DNA from: JBOHBN01 sp050698355
Lineage (GTDB): Bacteria; Actinomycetota; Actinomycetes; Streptosporangiales; WHST01
Assembly (NCBI GenBank): GCA_050698355.1
Contig: JBOHBN010000339.1
Coordinates: forward strand, 1 to 20,799
Direction of reading: 5' to 3'
DNA length: 20,799 nucleotides
Under the pieces are notes generated by a model. That model was not told where the DNA came from and ran no database searches. It saw only the letters and a list, made by a program, of their open reading frames with translations. Positions 6,890-14,432 of this stretch are shown here, in pieces. Each line of letters starts with the position of its first letter. Position 1 is the first letter of the stretch. A program made the position numbers and the translations under genes.

Positions 6890-9519
6890 CTCAACCCGCC
6901 GAGACGACTACGTCTGTCGCGCTCCCGCCCCAGTACGCTCCCGCCGACGTCGAGTCGCGGCTGTACGAGCGGTGGGCGGACGCCGGCCTGTTCACCGCGG
7001 ACGCGGACAGCGACCGGCCGCCGTACACGATCGTCATACCGCCGCCGAACGTCACCGGTTCGCTCCACCTGGGCCACGCCTTCCAGCACACGCTGATGGA
7101 TGCGCTCACCAGACGGAGGCGGATGCAGGGCTACGAGGCGCTGTGGCTGCCCGGCATGGATCACGCCGGCATCGCCACCCAGACCCTGGTGGAGCGGCAG
7201 CTGGCCGAGGAGGGCATCAGCCGCTACGACCTGGGCCGCGAGGATTTCGTCGCGCGCGTCTGGCAGTGGAAGGAGCGCTACGGCGGGCAGATCCTCGGGC
7301 AGATGCGCCGGCTCGGCGACGGTGTCGACTGGTCGCGCGAGCGGTTCACCATGGACGCCGGCCTGTCGCGTGCCGTCGTGACGATGTTCAAGCGGCTGTA
7401 CGACGACGGGCTCATCTACCAGGCCGAGCGGATCATCAACTGGTGCCCGCGCTGCCGCACCGCGCTGTCCGACATCGAGGTCGAGCACCGCGAGGTCGAC
7501 GGCGAGCTGGTGTCGATGCGGTACGGCGACGGCGACGACCAGGTGGTGGTCGCCACCACCCGGGTCGAGACCATGCTCGGTGACACCGCCGTTGCCGTCC
7601 ACCCCGACGACGACAGGTACGCCCACCTGGTCGGGCGCCAGGTGACGCTGCCGCTGACCGGCCGGAGCATTCCGGTGGTCGCCGACGCGCACGTCGACCC
7701 GGCGTTCGGCACCGGCGCGGTGAAGGTGACGCCGGCGCACGACCCGAACGACTTCGAGATCGGGCAGCGGCATGACTTGCCCTCCCTCACCATGTTGGAC
7801 GACCGCGCTGAGATCACCGCCGCGGGACCGTTCGAGGGGCTGGACAGGTTCGAGGCCCGCCCGGCCGTGCTCGCCGCGCTGCGCGAGCAGGGCCGTGTGG
7901 TCGCCGAGCGGAGGCCGTACGCGCACTCGGTCGGGCACTGCTCGCGGTGCGACACGGTCGTGGAGCCGCGCCTGTCGATGCAGTGGTTCGTGCGGGTCCC
8001 GCCGCTCGCGAAGGCGGCCGGTGACGCGGTGCGCGACGGCCGGGTGCGCATCCACCCCAAGGAGCTGGAGTACCGGTACTTCGAGTGGGTCGACGACATG
8101 CACGACTGGTGCATCTCGCGCCAGCTGTGGTGGGGCCACCGGATTCCGGTCTGGTACGGCCCGGACGGCGCGGTCGTCTGCGTCGGCGCGGACGAGCAAC
8201 CGCCGTCCGGGGAGGGCTGGACGCAGGACCCCGACGTGCTCGATACCTGGTTCTCCTCCGGGCTGTGGCCGTTCTCGACCCTCGGCTGGCCGGACGACAC
8301 CCGCGACCTGCGCCGGTTCTACCCGACCGACGTGCTGCTCACCGGCTACGACATCCTCTTCTTCTGGGTCGCCCGGATGATGATGTTCGGCCTGTACGCG
8401 ATGGGCGACCGCGGCGCCGAGGAGGCCGTCCCGTTCCGCACGATCGCGCTCACCGGCCTGATCCGCGACCAGCACGGCAAGAAGATGAGCAAGTCGCGGG
8501 GCAACGCGGTCGACCCGCTGGAGTGGATGGACGCGTACGGCTCGGACGCGTTGCGGTTCACCGTGGCGCGCGGCGCCAACCCCGGCCAGGACGTCCCCAT
8601 CGGCGAGGAGTGGGTGCAGGGGTCGCGCAACTTCTGCAACAAGCTCTGGAACGCCGCCCGGTTCGCGCTCGGCAGCGGCGCTGACGCCTCCGCGCCGCTC
8701 CCGCCGGCCGAGCAGTCGACGGCCGCCGACCGGTGGATCCTGTCGCGCCTGCACGCGACGCTCGCCGAGGTCGACGGGCTGTACGAGGATTTCCAGTTCG
8801 CGAAGCTGGCCGACGCGCTGTATCACTTCACGTGGGACGAGTTCTGCGACTGGTACCTGGAGATCGCGAAGGTGCAGCTCGACCGCGGCGGCGAGACGTC
8901 CGCGGGCACCCGCGCGGTGCTCGGTCACGTGCTCGACCGGTTGCTGCGCGCGCTGCACCCGGTCGTCCCGTACGTCACCGAGGAGCTGTGGACGGCGCTG
9001 ACCGGTCTGGACACGGTGGTGACCGCGGCGTGGCCCGCGGGGGAGCGGGGGTTCGCCGACCCGGCCGCCGAGCGCGAGACGGCCGCGCTGATCCAGATGG
9101 TGACCGAGGTGCGCAGGTTCCGGGCCGAGCAGCGCGTTCGCCCCTCCATGCGGCTACCCGCCCGCATCGACGTGGGAACGCTGCCTCTCCATGGCGCGAT
9201 CGACGTGGTGCGGGCTCTCGCGCGGCTGGACGAGCCGAGCGAGGACTTCAGCATGACCGCCTCGCTCGAGGTGTCCGACGCCCGGGTGGCGCTGGACCTG
9301 CGCGGCGCGATCGATGTGGGCAAGGAGCGTGCCCGGTTGGAGAAGGAGCTGGAGGGCGCGCGCAAGACCAAGGCCCAGGCCGAGGCGAAGCTGGCCAACC
9401 CCAACTTCGTCGAGCGCGCGCCGGCCGAGGTCGTCGACGACATTCGTACGCGCAGTGCGGCCGCCGAGGAAGCGATTGCCCGCCTCACCGCCCGTATCGA
9501 GAGCCTGCCGTCGTCATGA
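6886..9519 (+). CDS. valS: Valine--tRNA ligase
   Basis: This 877-aa class I aminoacyl-tRNA synthetase charges tRNA-Val in the cytoplasm. The ATP-binding signature PPPNVTGSLHLGHAF has HLGH at residues 61-64, and KMSKS is at 533-537. An editing (CP1) domain with TTRVETMLGDTAVAVHP lies in between, at about 225-240. The C-terminus (about 810-877) is the Lys/Glu/Ala-rich coiled coil typical of ValRS. GTG 6886 is chosen because TTTGGAG lies 9 bases upstream and the family N-terminus (LPPQYAPADVESRLYERW) follows. Its stop overlaps folC by ATGA. I saw no T-box in front of it. Confidence 0.97.
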   Translation: MTQPAETTTSVALPPQYAPADVESRLYERWADAGLFTADADSDRPPYTIVIPPPNVTGSLHLGHAFQHTLMDALTRRRRMQGYEALWLPGMDHAGIATQTLVERQLAEEGISRYDLGREDFVARVWQWKERYGGQILGQMRRLGDGVDWSRERFTMDAGLSRAVVTMFKRLYDDGLIYQAERIINWCPRCRTALSDIEVEHREVDGELVSMRYGDGDDQVVVATTRVETMLGDTAVAVHPDDDRYAHLVGRQVTLPLTGRSIPVVADAHVDPAFGTGAVKVTPAHDPNDFEIGQRHDLPSLTMLDDRAEITAAGPFEGLDRFEARPAVLAALREQGRVVAERRPYAHSVGHCSRCDTVVEPRLSMQWFVRVPPLAKAAGDAVRDGRVRIHPKELEYRYFEWVDDMHDWCISRQLWWGHRIPVWYGPDGAVVCVGADEQPPSGEGWTQDPDVLDTWFSSGLWPFSTLGWPDDTRDLRRFYPTDVLLTGYDILFFWVARMMMFGLYAMGDRGAEEAVPFRTIALTGLIRDQHGKKMSKSRGNAVDPLEWMDAYGSDALRFTVARGANPGQDVPIGEEWVQGSRNFCNKLWNAARFALGSGADASAPLPPAEQSTAADRWILSRLHATLAEVDGLYEDFQFAKLADALYHFTWDEFCDWYLEIAKVQLDRGGETSAGTRAVLGHVLDRLLRALHPVVPYVTEELWTALTGLDTVVTAAWPAGERGFADPAAERETAALIQMVTEVRRFRAEQRVRPSMRLPARIDVGTLPLHGAIDVVRALARLDEPSEDFSMTASLEVSDARVALDLRGAIDVGKERARLEKELEGARKTKAQAEAKLANPNFVERAPAEVVDDIRTRSAAAEEAIARLTARIESLPSS

Positions 9520-10865
9520 CCGATACCGGAGCCGGGACCCGCTTCTGGGAGGTGGCGCAGGCGCTGGAGTCGCGGTGGCCCGAGACGCGGATGGAGCCGA
9601 GCCTCGACCGCATCCGGCTGCTGATGGACTTGCTCGGCGAGCCGCAGCGGTCGTTCGCCGCCGTCCACATCACCGGTACCAACGGCAAGACGAGCGTCGC
9701 CCGCATGACCGACGCGCTGTTGCGCGAGTTGGGCCTGCGCGTCGGCAGGTATACCAGCCCGCACCTGCAAGACGTCCGGGAGCGGATCTCGATCGGCGGC
9801 GAGCCGATCGGCGAGGAGGCCTTCGTCGCCGCGTACGACGATGTGCTGCCGTACGTGACGATGGTCGAGGAACGGCTCGGCCTGCCGATGAGCTTCTTCG
9901 AGGTCGTGACCGGCATGGCGTACGCGGCGTTCGCCGACGCACCAGTCGACGTCGCCGTCGTCGAGGTGGGGCTCGGCGGCGCGTGGGACGCGACGAATGT
10001 CATCGACGCCGAGGTCGCCTGCTTCACGCCGATCGCGGTCGATCACGCGCACCTGCTCGGCGACGACCTGCAGGACATCGCGACCGAGAAGTCGGGCATC
10101 ATCAAGCCGGACAGCTTCGTGGTCAGCGCCGAACAGCAGCCCGTCGTCGCCGACGTGCTGGCCCGCCGCAGCGCCGAGGTCGGCGCCACCATCGCGCGCG
10201 AAAGCGTCGAGTTCGGTGTGCGCACCCAGGACGTCGCGGTCGGCGGCCAGATGCTCGGGCTGCAGGGCCTGGCGGCGTTCTACGACGAGGTCTTCGTACC
10301 GCTGCACGGCGCGTACCAGGCTGCCAACGCGGCCGTGGCCCTGGCGGCCGTCGAGGCGTTCGTGGGTCGGGGCAGCAAGGAGCTGGATGCTGACGCGGTG
10401 GGTGCGGCGTTCGCCAGCGCCCATACGCCCGGCCGGCTCGAGGTGCTGCGGCGCAACCCGACGGTGCTCGTCGACGCCTCGCACAACCCCGCGGGCATGC
10501 AGGCCACTGTCGCCGCCCTCGAGGACTCGTTCTCGTTCCGTCGGCTGGTCGGCGTCGTCGGTATCATGCGGGAGAAGGACGTCATGGGCGTGCTCGAGGC
10601 GCTCGAGCCGGTGCTCGACGCGGTCGTGGTGACGCGCAACAACTCCGACCGTTCAATGCCGCCCGAGGAGCTGGGAGAGCTGGCCGAGGAAGTGTTCGGC
10701 TCCGACCGGGTCACCGTCACCTCCCGCCTCGACGACGCGCTCGACACCGCCGTGGGGCTCGCCGAGCAGGACACGGAGATGGTCGGTGGCGTCGGTGTGC
10801 TCGTCACCGGCTCGGTGGCGACCGCGGGCGACGCGCGGATCCTGCTCGGCGGCAGCGTGGCGTGA
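9516..10865 (+). CDS. folC: Bifunctional folylpolyglutamate synthase/dihydrofolate synthase
   Basis: This 449-aa Mur-ligase-family enzyme adds glutamate to dihydropteroate and folates in one-carbon metabolism. The P-loop is HITGTNGKTS (residues 51-60). The FolC-specific stretch GRYTSPHLQDVRERISI, the central DDLQDIATEKSGIIKP and the C-terminal-domain motif DASHNPAGM (from D320) are present. The ATG shares ATGA with the end of valS, so translation is probably coupled. Length and motifs are complete. Confidence 0.96.
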   Translation: MTDTGAGTRFWEVAQALESRWPETRMEPSLDRIRLLMDLLGEPQRSFAAVHITGTNGKTSVARMTDALLRELGLRVGRYTSPHLQDVRERISIGGEPIGEEAFVAAYDDVLPYVTMVEERLGLPMSFFEVVTGMAYAAFADAPVDVAVVEVGLGGAWDATNVIDAEVACFTPIAVDHAHLLGDDLQDIATEKSGIIKPDSFVVSAEQQPVVADVLARRSAEVGATIARESVEFGVRTQDVAVGGQMLGLQGLAAFYDEVFVPLHGAYQAANAAVALAAVEAFVGRGSKELDADAVGAAFASAHTPGRLEVLRRNPTVLVDASHNPAGMQATVAALEDSFSFRRLVGVVGIMREKDVMGVLEALEPVLDAVVVTRNNSDRSMPPEELGELAEEVFGSDRVTVTSRLDDALDTAVGLAEQDTEMVGGVGVLVTGSVATAGDARILLGGSVA

Positions 10866-10878
10866 GCGGGAGATGGAC

Positions 10879-11241
10879 ATGAGTCAGCAGGCGGCGCGGC
10901 GGCCGCTGATCGACGTCAACCGGGTGACCCGCAGGTTCTGCTCCAGCCTCCTGATCTTCGAGGCGATCATCTTCATCCTGGCCGTGCCGGTCGCCACCGC
11001 GGTGACCGGAGTGGACCTCGGGCCGGGCTGGGCCGTCGGCGGCGGGCTGGCGCTGCTGGCCTTCGTGCTCTGCGGGTTCCTGCGGCACCGGTGGGCGTAC
11101 TACCTGGGTTCGGCTCTGCAGCTCGTCACCATCGCCGCGGGCGTCGTCGTCCCGGTGATGTACTTCCTCGGGGTCGTTTTCGCCGTACTGTGGGCCGTCG
11201 CGCTGTGGTGCGGCCGCATCGCCCACCAGCACGAGCGCTGA
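10879..11241 (+). CDS. DUF4233 small membrane protein
   Basis: This 120-aa protein has four predicted membrane spans: LLIFEAIIFILAVPVATAV, GWAVGGGLALLAFVLCGFL, then YYLGSALQLVTIAAGVVVPV and YFLGVVFAVLWAVALWCG. The family is typically encoded right after folC in actinobacteria and has no assigned function. ATG 10879 is preferred because GGGAG (10868-10872) is 6 bases upstream; the ATG at 10873 is directly against it. It lies 13 bases after folC, in the same operon. Confidence 0.88.
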   Translation: MSQQAARRPLIDVNRVTRRFCSSLLIFEAIIFILAVPVATAVTGVDLGPGWAVGGGLALLAFVLCGFLRHRWAYYLGSALQLVTIAAGVVVPVMYFLGVVFAVLWAVALWCGRIAHQHER

Positions 11242-11263
11242 GCTCCCGTGCCCGCACACTCGA

Positions 11264-11315
11264 GTGATCATGAAAGATGGTCGTACTTATAACAGCGAAG
11301 ATCCTTCATGATCAC
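11264..11315. repeat. 52-bp imperfect palindrome
   Basis: The arms start GTGATCATGAA and end TTCATGATCAC (11 bp perfect). Symmetry continues inward, with 20 of 26 base pairs matching about a central TTATAA (11287-11292). It is AT-richer than its surroundings. It lies between DUF4233 and the PPOX gene. Possible roles are a terminator, a dispersed palindromic repeat or an operator for the gene 36 bases downstream. Confidence 0.6.
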
Positions 11316-11351
11316 CGGATAGGTTGTTCAACCGAGGTGAAGGAGAGCGCA

Positions 11352-11744
11352 GTGGCCAAGCCGCCCGTACCCGCCGATATCCAGGAGCTGCTGAAGAAAC
11401 CCAACCCGGCTGTGATGGCGACCACCCGCCCGGACGGTGCGCCGGTGTCGGTCGCGACCTGGTACCTGTGGGAGGACGGTCGCGTGCTGCTCAACCTGGA
11501 TGCTGGGCGCAAGCGCCTGGAGCACATGCGGGCCAACCCGCGGGCGTCGCTGACCGTGCTGGACGACGACTCGTGGTACCGGCACGTGAGCGTGCAGGGC
11601 ACGGTATCCCTTGAGTCGGATCCGGACCTCTCGGACATCGACCGGCTCGCCCGCCACTACACCGGCAAGCCGTACCCGAACCGGGACAACCCGCGGATCA
11701 GCGCGTGGCTGGACGTCGAGAGCTACCACCGCTGGGGGTTCTGA
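11352..11744 (+). CDS. PPOX-class (split-barrel) oxidoreductase, probably F420-dependent
   Basis: This 130-aa protein of the pyridoxamine-5'-phosphate-oxidase-like split-barrel fold resembles actinobacterial F420-dependent TIGR03618-type enzymes. Visible signatures are PNPAVMATTRPDGAPVSVATW, RVLLNLDAGRKRLEHMRANP and the SVQGTVSLE strand. The size is normal for the family. GTG 11352 is chosen because AAGGAGAG lies 5-10 bases upstream; 25 further in-frame codons upstream run into the palindrome and look non-coding. The substrate is unknown. It converges with vapC with a 7-base gap. Cofactor assignment (F420 rather than FMN) is from family resemblance only. Confidence 0.88.
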   Translation: MAKPPVPADIQELLKKPNPAVMATTRPDGAPVSVATWYLWEDGRVLLNLDAGRKRLEHMRANPRASLTVLDDDSWYRHVSVQGTVSLESDPDLSDIDRLARHYTGKPYPNRDNPRISAWLDVESYHRWGF

Positions 11745-11751
11745 CCCGCGC

Positions 11752-12147
11752 TCAGCGGGCGAGACGCAGCTCGGTGTGCCGGGCGAGCAAGTCGTAGTCG
11801 CGGTCCTGGTGCAGGACGGGCACCTCGCTGCGGATCGCGACGGCGGCGATGGTGCAGTCGATGAGGGACCGCGGCGTCTCGCCCGCCTTCCGGCACGCCC
11901 GGTACACCGAGGCCGCCACCTCGGCGTCGGTCCACGGCTCCTGGGGGAGCTGGACGCAGCCGTCCAGCAGCCGCTGGATCTGCTCGGCCCGCACGTTGTC
12001 GCGCGCTCCGGCCAGCACCTCGAGCGCTACCGGATCGGTCGTGGCCAGTTCCCCGCGAGTCAGCGCCTCGCGGACCTCATGGTTGATCCGACTGCCCGTT
12101 CGCCGGAGATACTCGATCCACGCCGAGGTGTCCGCGAGCACGGTCAT
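11752..12147 (-). CDS. vapC: VapC-family PIN-domain ribonuclease toxin
   Basis: This 131-aa PIN-domain protein has the expected acidic metal-binding set: D6 (LADTSAW), E43 (ALEVLAG), D97 (SLIDCTIAAVA) and D115 (HQDRDYDLL). VapC toxins cleave tRNA or rRNA with Mg2+ and are held inactive by VapB. The start codon overlaps the vapB stop (TCAT at 12144-12147), the classic TA operon layout. All catalytic residues are intact, so the toxin is predicted to be active. The RNA target cannot be read from sequence. Confidence 0.93.
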   Translation of the reverse strand: MTVLADTSAWIEYLRRTGSRINHEVREALTRGELATTDPVALEVLAGARDNVRAEQIQRLLDGCVQLPQEPWTDAEVAASVYRACRKAGETPRSLIDCTIAAVAIRSEVPVLHQDRDYDLLARHTELRLAR

Positions 12148-12371
12148 AGCCGCCGGGCTTCCCTGTCCTCCAGACTGGTGCCGGCGCGCATCTCGTCCAG
12201 GTCGCCTTCCCAGCCGGTGCCCTCCATCGCAAGCATCTCGTCCTTTGTCATGGGCTCGTGCCGCAGGCGGTGCAGCGCGAAATTGACCGCTTGCCGCTTG
12301 GTGGAGAGCCGGTACTTGCGCATGACCCAGCCGACGAGCTCGTCGTCGATGTCGATGTTCGTCCTGCTCAT
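12144..12371 (-). CDS. vapB: VapB-family antitoxin
   Basis: This 75-aa antitoxin has the VapB (PF09957-type) N-terminal DNA-binding region RTNIDIDDELVGWVMRKY followed by LSTKRQAVNFALHRL. The acidic, probably flexible C-terminus (GWEGDLDEMRAG...) would wrap the toxin. I chose ATG 12371 rather than GTG 12386 because TATAGT lies 6 bases upstream of the ATG, which makes the ATG the likely first base of a leaderless mRNA, and the family N-terminus begins there. Confidence 0.9.
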   Translation of the reverse strand: MSRTNIDIDDELVGWVMRKYRLSTKRQAVNFALHRLRHEPMTKDEMLAMEGTGWEGDLDEMRAGTSLEDREARRL

Positions 12372-12397
12372 GACACCACTATACACATCAAGGTGTA
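12371..12397 (-). promoter_or_regulatory. vapBC promoter and candidate autoregulatory operator
   Basis: On the minus strand TATAGT (plus-strand 12378-12383) is a good -10 placed 6 bases before the vapB ATG. The inverted repeat TACAC-N6-GTGTA (12382-12397) overlaps it, the usual arrangement for VapB/VapBC self-repression. No strong -35 is present. The same short region separates vapB from the divergent radical SAM gene, so repression might touch both. Confidence 0.55.
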
Positions 12398-12457
12398 AAG
12401 GCGGGGCCGTTACGCTGGAGGCTCCGCCGATCCCGGACCACCGGAGGCCTACCTTCC

Positions 12458-14374
12458 ATGCCCGTCGACTCCCTGTTCGACCGCCTGGAGCCGCTGCTCG
12501 CCCGCGTACAGAAGCCCATCCAGTACGTCGGCGGCGAGCTGAACTCCACGGTCGGCGACTGGGACGCCGCCGACGTCCGCTGGTGCCTGATGTACCCGGA
12601 CGCGTACGAGGTGGGCCTGCCCAACCAGGGCATCCAGATCCTGTACGAGGTGCTGAACGAGCTGGACGGCGTGCTCGCCGAGCGCACGTACGCGGTCTGG
12701 CCGGACCTCGAGCGGCTCATGCGCGAGCACGGCGTGCCGCAGTTCACCGTGGACGCCCACCGGCCGGTCGGCGCGTTCGACCTGCTCGGCGTGTCGTTCG
12801 CCACCGAGCTGGGTTACACCAACATGCTCACCGCGCTCGATCTGGCCGGTATCCCGCTGTACGCGCGCGACCGTGACAGCACCCACCCGATCGTCCTCGC
12901 CGGCGGCCACTCGGCGTTCAACCCCGAACCGGTCGCGCCGTTCATCGACGCCGCCGTGCTCGGCGACGGCGAGCAGGTCGTGGGGGCGATCACCGAGGTC
13001 GTCCGGGAATGGAAGGCCGAAGGCGGGCCGGGCGGCCGCGAGGAGGTGTTGCGCCGGCTCGCGGTGAGCGGCGGGGTGTACGTGCCCGCGTTCTACGACG
13101 TCGAGTACGGCGCCGACGGCACGATCGAGTGGGTCGCGCCGAACCACGCTGACGTCCCGCGGCGGGTGGCCAAGCACACCGTGTCGAACCTGGACGACTG
13201 GCCGTACCCGAAGCGACCGCTCGTACCGCTCGCCGAGACGGTGCACGAGCGGTACAGCGTGGAGATCTTCCGCGGTTGCACGCGCGGCTGCCGGTTCTGC
13301 CAGGCCGGCATGATCACCCGGCCCGTGCGCGAGCGGTCCATCACCGCCATTGGTGACATGGTGCAGCACGGCGTCGAGGAGAGCGGGTTCGAGGAGGTCG
13401 GGCTGCTGTCGCTCTCCAGCGCCGACCACTCCGAGATCGGCGACATCACCAAGGGGCTTGCCGACCGGTACGAGGGCAGCAATGTCTCCCTCTCGCTGCC
13501 GTCCACCCGGGTCGACGCGTTCAACGTCACGCTCGCCAACGAGCTGTCCCGGAACGGTCGCCGATCCGGGCTGACGTTCGCCCCCGAAGGCGGGACGGAG
13601 CGGCTGCGCAAGGTCATCAACAAGATGGTCAGCGAGGACGACCTCGTCCGTACCGTCGCGACCGCGTTCGCGAACGGCTGGCGGCAGGTGAAGCTGTACT
13701 TCATGTGCGGCCTGCCCACCGAGGAGGACGACGACGTCCTTGCCATTGGCGACCTCGCCAAGCGCGTGATCGACACCGGCCGGGAGGCGAGCGGCCACCG
13801 TGACATCCGCTGCACGGTCTCGATCGGTGCGTTCGTGCCCAAGCCGCACACGCCGTTCCAGTGGGTCGGGCAGGCCGACTGGCAGACCGTCGACGACCGG
13901 CTCGCCAGGCTTCGCGACTCCGTACGCAGCGACCGCAGGTACGGCAAGGCGATCGGCTTCCGATACCACGACGGCAAGCCGAGCACGATCGAGGGTCTGC
14001 TGTCGCGTGGGGACCGCCGGGTCGGGGAGGTCATCCGGCGGGTCTGGGAGTCCGGTGGCCGGTTCGACGGGTGGAGCGAGCACTTCTCGTACGACCGGTG
14101 GGCCGACGCGTGCGCCGAGATGCTGCAGGGCGTCGACCTGGACTGGTACACCACCCGCGAGCGCGGCGAGGACGAGGTGCTGCCGTGGGATCACCTCGAC
14201 TCGGGGCTCGACCGCGAGTGGCTGTGGGAGGACTGGCAGGACGCTCTCGCCGAGGTCGACCTGGACGACTGCCGCTGGATCCCCTGCTACGACTGCGGGG
14301 TGTGCCCGTCGATGGGTACCGAGATCGAGATCGGGCCGACCGGCCGCACGCTGCTGCCTCTGACGCCGGTCTAA
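12458..14374 (+). CDS. B12-binding-like radical SAM protein, TIGR03960 family
   Basis: This 638-aa protein has a cobalamin-binding-like N-terminal domain (about 40-190, with YPDAYEVGLPNQGIQ and GGHSAFNPEPVAPF). The radical SAM core carries the [4Fe-4S] motif CTRGCRFC, Cys274, Cys278 and Cys281. The C-terminal cysteine cluster CYDCGVC (Cys610, 613, 616) may bind iron or a second cluster. The family has no proven function; its usual neighbours are DUF2344, RNase G/E and ribosomal protein genes, which suggests RNA or ribosome modification (inference). ATG 12458 has GGAGG 10 bases upstream; a possible -10 TACGCT lies at 12411. The length is full for the stand-alone form. Its normal partner DUF2344 is 3.5 kb downstream instead of adjacent. 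Confidence 0.93.
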   Translation: MPVDSLFDRLEPLLARVQKPIQYVGGELNSTVGDWDAADVRWCLMYPDAYEVGLPNQGIQILYEVLNELDGVLAERTYAVWPDLERLMREHGVPQFTVDAHRPVGAFDLLGVSFATELGYTNMLTALDLAGIPLYARDRDSTHPIVLAGGHSAFNPEPVAPFIDAAVLGDGEQVVGAITEVVREWKAEGGPGGREEVLRRLAVSGGVYVPAFYDVEYGADGTIEWVAPNHADVPRRVAKHTVSNLDDWPYPKRPLVPLAETVHERYSVEIFRGCTRGCRFCQAGMITRPVRERSITAIGDMVQHGVEESGFEEVGLLSLSSADHSEIGDITKGLADRYEGSNVSLSLPSTRVDAFNVTLANELSRNGRRSGLTFAPEGGTERLRKVINKMVSEDDLVRTVATAFANGWRQVKLYFMCGLPTEEDDDVLAIGDLAKRVIDTGREASGHRDIRCTVSIGAFVPKPHTPFQWVGQADWQTVDDRLARLRDSVRSDRRYGKAIGFRYHDGKPSTIEGLLSRGDRRVGEVIRRVWESGGRFDGWSEHFSYDRWADACAEMLQGVDLDWYTTRERGEDEVLPWDHLDSGLDREWLWEDWQDALAEVDLDDCRWIPCYDCGVCPSMGTEIEIGPTGRTLLPLTPV

Positions 14375-14380
14375 GCCAGG

Positions 14381-14424
14381 TTGTCAGTGTCTGGTTGAGC
14401 CATGGCTCAACCAGATACTGACAA
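14381..14424. terminator. 44-bp near-perfect palindrome between convergent genes
   Basis: Two 21-base arms (14381-14401 and 14404-14424) match at 20 of 21 positions, with only AT between them; the centre GAGCCATGGCTC is itself palindromic. It sits 6 bases after the radical SAM stop and 8 bases before the stop of the opposing LuxR gene. That is ideal for a bidirectional terminator, although no T-tract follows. It may also be a copy of a dispersed palindromic repeat. Confidence 0.65.
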
Positions 14425-14432
14425 CTAGCGCT

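Noticed and set aside
6745..8958. Long minus-strand ORF opposite valS (737 codons)
   Set aside because: It is antisense to a motif-complete valS; the His/Arg/Pro-rich product is typical of GC-rich shadow frames.
11277..11351. Longer PPOX start at 11277
   Set aside because: The extra codons lie in the palindrome; AAGGAGAG is correctly placed for GTG 11352.
11745..11759. CCCGC/GCGGG inverted repeat between PPOX and vapC as a terminator
   Set aside because: Arms of 5 bp only and no T-tract; too weak to call in GC-rich DNA.
12449..14194. Long minus-strand ORF opposite the radical SAM gene
   Set aside because: It is antisense to a gene with intact Fe-S motifs and has no domain features of its own.
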